From Marisa cornuarietis (Eukaryota; Mollusca; Gastropoda; Architaenioglossa; Ampullariidae): a DNA stretch of 64,000 nt. Below the pieces are notes generated by a model. That model was given only the letters and a program-made list of their open reading frames with translations. It was not told the origin of the DNA and searched no databases. A program made the position numbers and the translations under genes. Shown here in pieces: positions 1 to 10,900 of the stretch. The stretch's first letter is position 1. Every line of letters begins with the position of its first letter. The stretch is taken from contig SMMW01000521.1 in NCBI GenBank assembly GCA_004794655.1, positions 1,890,001 through 1,954,000 on the forward strand, written 5' to 3'.

Positions 1-299
1 ACAAGTGTAATATCAGTTTTCCGATGGCTTTGTCATCTGATGACCGCTGTTAATCTTAGGATCTTAGTTGTTCAGCTTTTAACGACTGTTTGTCTCTTTG
101 TTAATCTTCCTTCTGTTTAATTCTTATTGCCAAATAATTATTATTCCTTGCTTTAATATTTTGCTGCGGATCCAGTGTCGTATTTCTTATACTTAAACAA
201 GGAACTTAAAACAAGGAAAATATATCTGATTGTTTGAAGGGAGGTCAGCAAAAATTGTGATTATCTTATCTGTGCTTACAAATGTAATGTGACAAAAGA

Positions 300-450
300 A
301 TGTTGCTATTGTAACAATCTGTAGTAATGAAAATGATTTGAAAAATCAAGCACATGCTTAAATATTTACAAGTCTTCCGCTCTACCTGATGTAGAGACGA
401 AAATCACGCGTGTATGGGCAGGGGCAGGTTTATCCACTCACTTATAAGGA

Positions 451-490
<40 letters not shown>
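300..490. repeat. Duplicated block plus (CA)n, copy 1 (partner 6325-6500)
   Basis: CATTGTAACAAT, GATTTGAAAAATCAAG and TATTTACAA recur in order at 6325-6425, and both blocks run into a (CA)n tract (454-490 here). It extends the tandem duplication seen in the 741/7644 pair. Confidence 0.65.
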
Positions 491-492
<2 letters not shown>

Positions 493-740
493 CACGCCCA
501 CGAAACACCTTCATCCTCGTACACTCAACTGCGCACACACTCATACATTGGAATTTTAGTGTGGCGACGGATGCAGTATGTTTGATAGAGTAATAATAAA
601 GAATTAAGTTTTTCTTTATCCTCGATAATCGTCTTCCAGGTTAACAGAAAGTTAAATCCCAGCTTTGACTGATCTCGCATTAAATATATTTCTAACACCT
701 TCTTCCCCATGTCACGCAAACAACCTCCACTAGAACTTCA

Positions 741-925
741 GGTAACTCCAGCTACTCGCTGTTAAAACGTTTTTTGCAGTCAAGCATGAAATTTTGCCAG
801 TATCTCAGTATCCTGTCAACCGAGAAGTTTGCAGTCTGAAGTTTGCAGTCTGCATGTATATTTCTAAGAAGTCTACTTTTAATCAAAGGCTTCACATTGT
901 CCACTAACAGCCTGTGAGCTACGGA
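741..925. repeat. Duplicated non-coding block, copy 1 (partner 7644-7815)
   Basis: GCAGTCAAGCATGAAATT, GCCAGTATCTCAGTATCC and TGTCAACC are matched in order near 7.7 kb with scattered substitutions. Each copy lies to the left of a copy of the gene A tail exon, so block and exon were duplicated together. Confidence 0.75.
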
Positions 926-1254
926 GGTTACATCAGTGCATGAAGGAAAGGTACAACAAGAGTTTTGTAATTTATTTCCACTGTCACTATTTCAGGTACA
1001 GGTCTTTTTCATATATTTTTTAATGAAAGAGTTTATTGTTAGTGAAAAATGCACTTTTTGGTCCCAAGTTAATGCTACCGGGATTTTTGTATAAGCGGAA
1101 GCCTTTTTTGTGTTAAATATTAACTTGTATCAATTTTCATGAAAGCAAGACACACGCTTCTTGTTAGAGATTAATGCAAATGTCTTGTGCATATTTTATT
1201 TCTTAAATTAAATTTTCTGTCCTGGCTCTAAGAAACTACTTTGTAACATTCAAA

Positions 1255-1292
1255 TTTAGGGTTAGAGATAGGGTTAGGGTTACGGTTAAGAG
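1255..1292. repeat. Short interstitial telomere-like repeat
   Basis: About five imperfect TTAGGG-type units (TTTAGGGTTAGAGATAGGGTTAGGGTTACGG). Too short and degenerate to be a telomere. Confidence 0.5.
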
Positions 1293-1359
1293 ACGAACTG
1301 AATGTTAATCATCGCTACAAAAGTGGTCATCCTTCCTTGCCTGTCCCTCTATCCTTGTC

Positions 1360-1639
1360 TGTCACTCTCGTCTCTCTCACTGTCTCTCTCTCCCCTTCCT
1401 CATTCATTTCCTTCCTTCTCCCAGCCTCCCTGTAATAAACAATCACCCCTACTTGTAAAATGTAGTCATTCTGACTTGTAATAAAGTTACTTCTGAGTCG
1501 TTTGTCTGATGCTTCCTCAGTACCATACCTTTCCCAGAATGTAGATGTGCGAAAAATTTCCTTCTTCGTGAGCCTGTTTATCCTCCTCTGCTCGCCATGA
1601 TACAAAGTTTCAGTGGATTGCCTCTGCTTTAAAAGGAGA

Positions 1640-1640
<1 letters not shown>
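1360..1640 (-). pseudogene. Broken third copy of the gene A tail repeat exon
   Basis: The 3' half of the exon 9/10 unit is recognisable (KQRQSTETLYHGEQRRIN), followed by a donor-like AAAG|GTATGG at 1529 and then sequence matching the read-through part of exon 9 (VIVYYREAGRRKE). The 5' half, including the SCSNL motif and the acceptor, has been replaced by a (CA)n/(CT)n microsatellite at 1642-1690. It is therefore most likely non-functional. Confidence 0.6.
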
Positions 1641-1688
<48 letters not shown>

Positions 1689-2545
1689 GGGAATGATATA
1701 AGGGAAAGTATGAAATCCCGAAACAACCACCGAATAGAACGACAGACAAGTAACTATATTCTGCGATTATCTTTTTCGTAGAACAAAAATCAAACGTGCC
1801 ATTCTCATGAAAAGAGTAAAATGCACGCTGTAGATATACAATTTATATGTTGGTAACAATTTATACATTTGTATTTTCTGTTGTCATTGTTTCAGAGAAG
1901 GATGAAGCTGTACGATGTAAAGGAGCATTGGAGATGGATTGTCAGAACTTTTATAGGTGTAGGGTAGGAGGTGCAGGTGTCTTGATTTTGTCGAGGTATT
2001 TTGATCTTAGGAAGTGTCCAAAGTTGAAAGGTTACTAAAACATCTTAATATTTAGTCTTGTGTTTGCCCACAACCTGTCTATGCTCCAATTCGGATGTGT
2101 GTGCATGTTTGATTACAACTAAATTAATGCAAAGTAACAGGCCATGAAAACAGACACCACGGACAGACAATTATAACAAAACACATATGTGCTGTCGCGT
2201 ACTCTTCGCGTACATGCGCACTCTTACGAAATAACAACACAAGATCGCTTCAGTTCAGGACGTCCCTTCCCGACACATACTTATTTACAAAATGAACAAC
2301 AAGAAATTTAATTAAATACACAACACTGCCCCTGGGCAGTCAGACAAATCAAGACTCAGAGGAAATATTTAACTACAAATAGAGTAAAGGCATGACACTT
2401 AAAGTAGTTATGAAACTAAGCCTTCCAAATCGTAAATAATTATTAGCCCTCTCACAGGCCAGTCCTCTAGGCGCTACACACTGCACAACAGGCAGATCTT
2501 TAGCAGTCTCTAAACTGCACACATTTAAATACACAATGGTAATAG

Positions 2546-2720
2546 ACCGCACACAAGAAAGTCTTCAAACGTTACTTTCTACTGTCTACACTTATATTCA
2601 CTATCCACTATCATTAACTGACTGCACGCAAGCAAGTCTTCAATGCACCAGACTGCACACAGGCAAGTCCTCAAAGTTACCAGACCGCACACAGGCAAGT
2701 CTTCAGCAGTCTCAAAACTG
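2546..2720. repeat. Degenerate tandem repeat, about 31 bp unit
   Basis: GACYGCACACAGGCAAGTCT-like units recur at about 2547, 2620, 2650 and 2682, the last three about 31 bp apart. It lies in a moderately GC-rich island (2180-3480) that looks like a repeat element and holds no recognisable gene. Confidence 0.6.
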
Positions 2721-3759
2721 CATATACCTCTAACTGTACTGAGGTTACTCAAGTCTCTAATTCAACTGTCCTGTATCAACACCTGGTAGACGAAGGTGGA
2801 GGATACCAACTAGGGTACGTAACACCCTTTAACTGGCCTAACGCCAAAAGAAAGTCTTACTTTCTTGTCTGTACACCGCGTCTCATGGAAGTCCGGTGTT
2901 CCCCGATAGCTCACGCGTCTGCCCTGCGTTAGAGGTCCCCCGCACGTAACGGTCGGTGCACAAGGACGTGGCTACCTTCGGCTTACTACTCGGGTACACG
3001 GATACCGCGACGACCCTCCCCTCAGTCGGTGGGTTGTCTACGTTGTAACCGGTGGTGGTGGAGCTCCGTCGCTCAACACACGGAAACTCTGCTCAGATTT
3101 GTATCGCCCTCTCGCCAGCTCCGGTTGTTCAGTCTCGCTTTGGCAACCTCCCTTCAGCGTGGCTCTTTGTTCTCTTAATCAGGAGCAGAACGGCGTGGAA
3201 TCTCTAGTATAAGCTCGGCTTAAGCAACATTTCGTCAACTGGATCAGCTTCAGCAGTATCAGCAGCAGCCCACTGGCCGCTTAGGGTCGGGAATATCTAC
3301 ACACACCTCTGTTGTAAATAGACCAGGTGTGTGCACTCTATGACCCGTGCGTGAAGTTTGAATAGTTCGCGGCTCACGCTTTTCCACGGAATTCATGCAC
3401 CAGCAGTAGCTTTCTGACTGTGGTTGGGGGATCAAAATACCCACACCTGTCACCCAGGACCAGGTGTAAGCACTGCCTATACGTGGAATCTGTTAAACTC
3501 GCAGTCCATGCTTTCTAAGAAACACATTTGACACATCAACAACATGTTATGTCCTACACCCATCCCTGCTCTACCTCCCTATCTGCTATATGTGCATACA
3601 TACACATGTGCGCGCGCGCACACGCATATACACACACACAAGCATGTTTTCATGCATAGCACGTATTTATTATGTATATTGTCAACAATTTGTTTGATAT
3701 TTTTTATTTTCCTGTGACCGAATGCGTGTCCTGTTCTCTTTCTTAGAAGAAAATGTTAC

Positions 3760-4105
3760 ATGTATTTAGGTTTCAGGGTTGAGTGCCCGGGTAGGAAACA
3801 AGAAAAGACTTTTGTTTATTGAGGAAACTGAAAGTAAAGCAATAAAAATCAAATGCTATAAACGTGAATATTTTTATTTGAAATTTAAACGCATTGCTTC
3901 TCCTTTTGAACGAACATGGTACAGTTAGTCAAACTGTTTGGATTTTTATTTTTCGATAGTGTCATTGTTCATAAATGTTTATTTCCTCGTAACATGACTG
4001 GTCTATTACTTATTGCTATAGAAGTTGTAGGTTATAAAATTATTCTAAGCATCTTTTACTTTTTCTACATGAAGAAGAAGTGTGATTCTATTTCAAATAT
4101 TAATG
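3760..4105. repeat. Duplicated block (partner 5635-5930)
   Basis: GAAAGTAAAGCAATAAAAATC, TTTGAA(A)TTTTAAAC and ATTACTTATTGCT/ATTACCTATTGCT are shared in order, about 1.9 kb apart. Non-coding in both copies. Confidence 0.65.
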
Positions 4106-5929
4106 TACCAAGCGTTTAACGATGAGTATTTACTCGCGTCTGTTTGTCAAAACACGTCCTCAAGTATATTTATTCATTTGCATTAATTTTATTAACCTGA
4201 AGCAAGCTAATAGTAATCAGAGTTTTATTCAAGCTTCATTTTAAACGTTTAAGCAAGTAAAATGACAAGCACCATAAAATGCTGTATAGAGTTCTGTCAA
4301 GGATTTAGGCCAACATCACAGTTCATCTCCAGTTTTCACAGGACTGAAGTTCTAGTGGTCTGCAAGGTTTTGGTTTCAATAAAGATTTGCATTTGACTCG
4401 TTGAGCGGTTGTTGGTAACAGCATCCTTTCTTTCTTTGTATATTGTTTGTTCTTGCGTCTATCGTTTTGACATGATGAAAGAGAAATGGAGGCAGTAATT
4501 CCCAGGATTTTCTGGTAAATGTTCATACTCTTTAGATATGTATACAATTTCACTGTTAAGTCTGTGCAATATTTTATTTTTACGTGCACAAAACACGTAC
4601 GCACGCAGAGAGGCACACACACATTCAGACACATACACATATACAATTACGCACACAGAGAGGCACACACACACACACACACACATACAGACACACAAAC
4701 ATACGCACATGGAAAGAAGGTGAATGTTTCAGGAAAAGCATTAATGAAAACTAATTTACGGAGACAATTATAAACATAGTAACACATATTCAAATAAATA
4801 TTCATCTACATATATGGCAAAACATACACGCACACACACACAAACACAAAAACACACATTCACATACATATGCGCGCTTAAACACAAAAGTACACACATA
4901 CACACATGTGTACACACACGAACACAAACACACTGTCACCTGCACTCTACAGTGCCTTTCAGACGAGTCAGTCATTGAATATTAAAACAACAACCACAAT
5001 TTTAATTTAAAGAAGCAAATATAATTTGAAGAGAAAATAAAATAAAATAAAATAAAACCATATATATACAAAGCACCTCTCAATGACTAATTTCACAGTC
5101 CCAACACAGTTTCGTTCATTGGCTTATAATATCCACTGTTCTTTATATCGATGTCACCACTCTTAAATAACACAAAGTCACCACGTATAATAATCCGATA
5201 ACTTCTGCAGGTACCGCTGTTTTCCCAGTAGTCAGTTGTAATCCAATAAAACGTACATGAATCAAGTAGATACATCAGAAACCCCGTCAGAAGAAGAACA
5301 AACGAAGAAAACAAAGAAGAAGAAAAAACCTGGAGAGAATATAACCAATATTTTTAAAATTGGTAATTGATAAACTCTTTCGCTCACACCTCCCCCCTTC
5401 CAGCTCCGTTCCCTGTCCCCTTTCGGGATAAATAAAAAATATATTTTAAAGCAGTAGGTTTGTGACACACACATACACACACGCGTGCGACAGTTTGTTT
5501 TTATGTATAGCACGTGTGTATAACGTTTCCATAATGTTTGCGCTTATTTTTTTGTTTGTTTGTTTTCTTTTCACCAATAGCCTGTCCTAGTCTCTTACTC
5601 CGAAGAAACGCTTATGGAAGCTTAAGAAATGAATGTTGGTTGCAGAAACAGGAACACAGACTTGCTTGTTAAGGAAATTGAAAGTAAAGCAATAAAAATC
5701 TTTTGAAAGGAACGCAAATGTTTAAATTTGAATTTTAAACTCGTTACTATTCCTGTTGAACGGCAATGCACATTTGTTTATTAAAAATATGCCAGTTTTC
5801 ATTTTTCTATCGTTCTATTGTTCTTAGATGTTTATTGTCTTTCAAACTAACCCGTACATTACCTATTGCTGGAGAAGTTGTCAGTTATGAAAATACTTTT
5901 AAATAGTTTTTACTTCTCCACAATCGCTT

Positions 5930-6466
5930 CTTTGTCCAAGAAAGTAACTTAATGACCGTTCAGTATCCAGCGGGTAATAAATCCGGTCAGTTAATATTTA
6001 AACATGGTTTACAAAGCAGAAGAAAGGCAGAAATATACATGGTTTATTAAGTTTTGTGAGTTAGACTTTCACAGAATATACGTTTATATGATTTCACACT
6101 CACACATAACAAACCCGTCATTTCCCATTTACTTAAAACAGGGATCAGGATTAATTAAAGGCACTCAGATAACACATGATAAGAAGAATATAAATATTAA
6201 AAAGGGAGTTTATAACAAAGAAAAAATGTCTTATTGTTTGAAAAGAGTTAAGCTGAAACCGCATTCAACGTCTAGGAGATTCTGTGTTTATAAACGTAAA
6301 GAGAGAAAAAAAACACATTACACCATTGTAACAATAAATGATAATAAAAAGGATTTGAAAAATCAAGTACACGCTAAAGTATTTACAACTCATCCGTTGT
6401 ACCTCGTGTGGAGAAGAATATCAAGCGCAAGCCCGGACACGGAAAAATGGACCCTCTCTCTCTCTG

Positions 6467-6497
<31 letters not shown>

Positions 6498-7960
6498 AAA
6501 GCACGCACGCACGCACACACACACAATGTAAACAAGACACAAAGAAAACAACATAGACTTATTGTCTTAATCACACACGCACGCATACAGACACACACAC
6601 ACACACAATGTAAACAGCACACAAAGAAAGCAACAAAGACTTATCCCCGTCATCTCTCTCTCTCACACACACACACTAGAACATGACCACTCATGCAATT
6701 TTTTCAATAAATTATGAAATTATTAAAACTTTCTGGAATCCTGGCCGTCTTCAGCGGTTTTAACAAGTCACAAAAGATCATAATCTTGGCTGGTTTTCCA
6801 TAACAAGTATTTCGAACTCCTACGACCACTCGAATAGGACCTCCATTACAACTAGGCGTCTGAGAGCAATTGCTAGACAAACATCTCTGATTTTATTCCA
6901 AGTATTCGTGGAGACAGTCTCTTGACATCTGTCGTTGTCTTAAATGTGATTGTACTGTGAAGAAAAGTCCTCCTCAGGTCTAAAATCACAATCGCGTATG
7001 AAGGAGTCATAGACTCCATCAGGATCTGTCGTCAGAGTTTCCTGCCGCAAAATGAATCGCCAAACATGTTAAACCTGTTAAACTTCTAAAGAACTGTGAC
7101 AATGGCACATATTTCCAAGGTTTCAGAACATTTTGTGTAATACACTTTGACATCCTTTAAATACTAGCGCATTAGCTTAAACTCTTGCCAAAAGCTTGTT
7201 AAAAATATATGGCATACAGGAATAAAACAAAAAAAAAATAATTGCGTATTTAACCAGAAATATGTTTTCATGCAAGTGTATTTTCTTGAAAACACACGTG
7301 GGTCATTTGTTTATTTTGTAGTTGAATTTCAACGAGACTGAACTTGAGACTATGCACAAATAACTTACTATCTCTTATACTGGATAAGATAATTGGTGAC
7401 TGATTTAAAAACAAGTTTACCCATTGTTATAATTAAAGGTCAAGGTGAAGAGTCCTATAGGGGTGTAGGGGCAGTGGATAATTCATTTACACTGTCCTAA
7501 GAACAGTTGTCTAATTCTGCTTTTTTGTTTATCTTCATGTTCAATCAAGTATATATATATATATAAAATTATGTATAATTGTTACTAAGAAAATGTCGGA
7601 CGGTAAAAACACAACCAACAAGAGTGAAATTAAAAGGTATTTAAGGTCACTCCAGCCACTTGCCTGTGAAAAACCCTTTGCAGTCGAGCGTGAAATTGTG
7701 CCAGCATCTCGCAATCCTGTCAACAGAAAAACTTGCTGTCCGTATGTACATTTCTGAGAAATATGTTTATAATCAAAGGCTTTTTGTTAATCTTTAGTTC
7801 CGTGTGAGCGAGGTAGAAAAAAAATCAGTGCAAGTACTACTTCCCTTGTATCAAAGATACAACATGCATTTTGCAACTTCAGTCATGTAACTTTTTATTA
7901 AGGGTTTGAACTACATATTAACTAATTAATTAAAGAGTCCTTTTTGTATGGGTACAAAAC
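5930..7960. other. Non-coding region between duplicated blocks and gene A
   Basis: It contains the second copy of the 300-490 block (6325-6500), compound CT/CA repeats to about 6680, and the 7644-7815 block. A further gene A terminal exon could lie here, since exon 10 ends in a good donor, but I cannot identify one. Confidence 0.5.
7644..7815. repeat. Duplicated non-coding block, copy 2 (partner 741-925)
   Basis: Collinear with 741-925 about 6.9 kb away. It lies just past the 3' side of gene A exon 10. Confidence 0.75.
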
Positions 7961-7964
7961 ACAG

Positions 7965-10900
7965 TTATACCAATAACATACCTCTTCCTGGATGTAGATG
8001 TGTAGAAATTTCCTGTTTCATGCGTGCATTTATCCCACGCTGCTTACCACGATACAAAGTTCCAGTGGATTGCCCCTGCTTCAAGGAAACATACCCCGGG
8101 GAGTACTCGTTTTCTTCTAGCGTATAATAATAATAGTTATTCTCCCCGTTTTGCGAGTTTGATTTACTCTGAGATGGTGTCTGCGGACAGTAACAATCGT
8201 CATAATCACTGGACATGTCTCGCCCTCGTGGCTGACGATTATGTCCAACGCTCGCCATCGTTGGCTTCAGCTTCTGGATTCCAAGATGAAGGTTGGAGCA
8301 GCTCCGTGAAGACTTCCTTCCACGAAGGGCGGGCTTAGGGAGAAGAGCTGGTTTCTTCCGAGATTGTTCACCCAAGACGTTTTCTTTGCTTCCTTTGTTC
8401 ATTGTCGGTTCTGACTGATTGGTGGCGCTACTTCCTTTGCTCTCGAATCTCTTGACTAGTTCAGCAAATATGTCTGCACTTATAGACATGTCTAATATAA
8501 AAAGAAGAAAGAATTAGATCTAATAAGCCATGATATATGGGTACTGAAAACGCTTATATGTTGCAAGTTAACACTATATGCTAGATTTGTTAATGCACGT
8601 GTCAATTTTTATAAAATTGTGTAGAGAATAATGAAAGCACTGTTTATATATTTCACTTTTTAAACTTAAATTTTACGACTAGTTCTAATATTTAACTTCT
8701 GGTAGTGGGGCGACCATCCCCAACCCAGCGGGTCCCCAGGTGACGGATAGGGGAGCGGCCCTTAGATATGAGGGTCAGCTGCGAAATAAGCCTATAGGTT
8801 CCTTATAGGTCCTTGGTCGAATAAGCAGCCCGGACCAACTGGCGGTACACCTAACAGGATGGGGCGGGTAAGCAGGTGGCACTGCTATACCCCATCAAAA
8901 TCCCCCAGATGTCCCAGGACGGGTGTATCATGCGAGAAAGAGCCGCATTATAAGCTCTAGCCCCCTGTGTTCCCAGGGTTAGGTTCTAGGACCAGGAACG
9001 GGAGGAGGTTTGGCCCCCTACGTGTGGCATGCAGGCCCACCGGAGTGTGGACAAGTCCTGGTGCCCATGAACCAAGCCCCGAGGTGGATCCTCAGTTAAC
9101 AAAAACCAACCCCGTACTCCCAGGGTCAGGCTTTGAGACAGGAGCTAGGAGAAGGAAAACTCCATATAACACCCGGCCAGAGGATGGTCGTTAGCCTTGG
9201 TCGGCAAGTCTCTCTACGAGAAAGACACTCGGACAAGAAAACTGACGCCGAAGACGGATGTGCTGGGCCATCGGGCGCTTAACGGCAGCACAACGCACTG
9301 ACACTCGCATGAATGGACAACGCTTACTCTAAACGATATGGTGCTTTGCCTGTGAGGTCCCGCCAGGCAGGCGAAGTGCCGGGCCCTGCGCCTCAACAGG
9401 GCCCACACCATGATACTGGTGGTCACCACGCCCCGATGCGAGGAGCCAGGTTTTGGAGGCGGAGGTTAAAAGCTACTGGCCGAAAAGGAACGACAACCAC
9501 AGAAGAGACCCTGAGGCCTATCAACATCCTACAGTGGAACGCTGAGGGCGTTTACAACAAAAAATTAGCCCTCACCGAAAGACTCCATGCTGAAAAAATA
9601 GATGTGGCCTGTATTCAAGAAACACACCTGAATCCCAACCACAGATTTACCATCAGAGGTTATCAAACCTTCAGGATGGACAGAGAAGGAAGACACAAGG
9701 GAGGTGTGCTGATTCTTGTAAAAAACAACATCCCAACAAGAGATCTTCAAGTGGACACGAATCAGCAAGCTGAAATAAACGGAGTCAAGATTACAGTAAA
9801 CAGCACTGTGCTCACCATTTTCAACCTGTACTGCCCACCCAACAAAGAACTTTCTCTACAGACACTTGATATCCCTGCTGAAAACTGCTTGGCTGTCGGC
9901 GACTTCAACAGCCACTCAACATGTTGGGGCTACGACGAGACGGATCACAGAGGAGAGGAAGTGGAGGACTGGCAGATCGATAGCAAGATGATCCTGCTGA
10001 ACGATCCAGAAGACCCACCGACTTTCTTCTCGCGCAGATGGATCTCCTCAACGACCCCTGACCTTGCTTTCGCCACTGACGACCTCTCCAAGAAAACAAC
10101 CAGATGGGTACTGAACCAGTTAGGCGGCAGCGACCACAGACCAGTTAAACTGGCCATCAACTTGCAGTACAGGCCCCAAGATTCAAAGACATTTCCCAGG
10201 TGGAATTACAAGAAAGCCAACTGGGATACTTTCGTTTCGTTGTCAGACAAGTATACCAAAGGAATACGTGCGGCGGATCAGAACATCAACCGTGCCATTG
10301 ATGCATTCAACAAGGCGATCATTAAAGCTGCTTCAGAAACAATACCTCGAGGCGCACGACAGAATTACAGGCCGTATTGGACAGAGGAACTCCAAGAATT
10401 AGAAGATGAAGTCTCCAAGACCAGGAAAAAGGTTGAGAATGACCCCACCATAGAAAACAACATAGCACTGAAAGAATCAAGCGCCAAATACAGAAAAGCC
10501 TACAACGAAGCTACAAGAAAGAGCTGGAGAGAAAAGACAGAGAAACTGAACCTAGACAGAGAAGGAAACAAGTTATGGAAGCTGGTAAGGGCTATGAATG
10601 ATGAAGATACTAGAAGTGCACCGATTGTCATACAACAAGCACAAGATATACTAACAGGTAGAAAAGCAGCAAACGCATTCATTGACAACTATGAAGAGGT
10701 CAGCAGCATCACAGTACCAGAAGAAAAGAAGCAGCAAGTCCATGAAGAAAGAAGAGAATTTAGACAGAGAAAACACCAGGAAGACTACATGAACAAACTA
10801 TTCAACATGAAAGAATTTGAAGAAGCAGTCAGGACCCTAAGTCAGAAGAAATCCCCTGGTCCAGACAAGGTCACCAATGAAATGCTGCAACACCTGGGCC

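Larger units (their letters stand above)
1700..5640. other. Non-coding region left of gene A
   Basis: AT-rich DNA with a GC-richer repeat-like island (2180-3480), CA-rich stretches (3600-3650, 4600-4930) and one half of a duplicated block. Open frames here are short and carry no recognisable domain. Confidence 0.6.

Noticed and set aside
1255..1292. Chromosome end
   Set aside because: Only a few degenerate TTAGGG units inside unique sequence.
2546..2720. CRISPR-like array
   Set aside because: Degenerate repeats with no constant spacer pattern in a eukaryotic context.
4323..4773. THTHTH and VCVCVC frames over CA tracts (also 6408-6686, 20662-20850, 48474-48704, 61735-61968)
   Set aside because: Dinucleotide-repeat translations without other coding signals.
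5093..5513. Minus-strand frames that might be a terminal exon of gene A (ending NSGYYKPMNETVLGL)
   Set aside because: No acceptor in the needed phase 1 that keeps this frame open; the match to receptor tails is only one tyrosine context.
8967..9194. Possible ORF1 of the LINE
   Set aside because: 75 codons, Pro/Arg-rich, no zinc knuckle or RRM-like motif; no support beyond being open.
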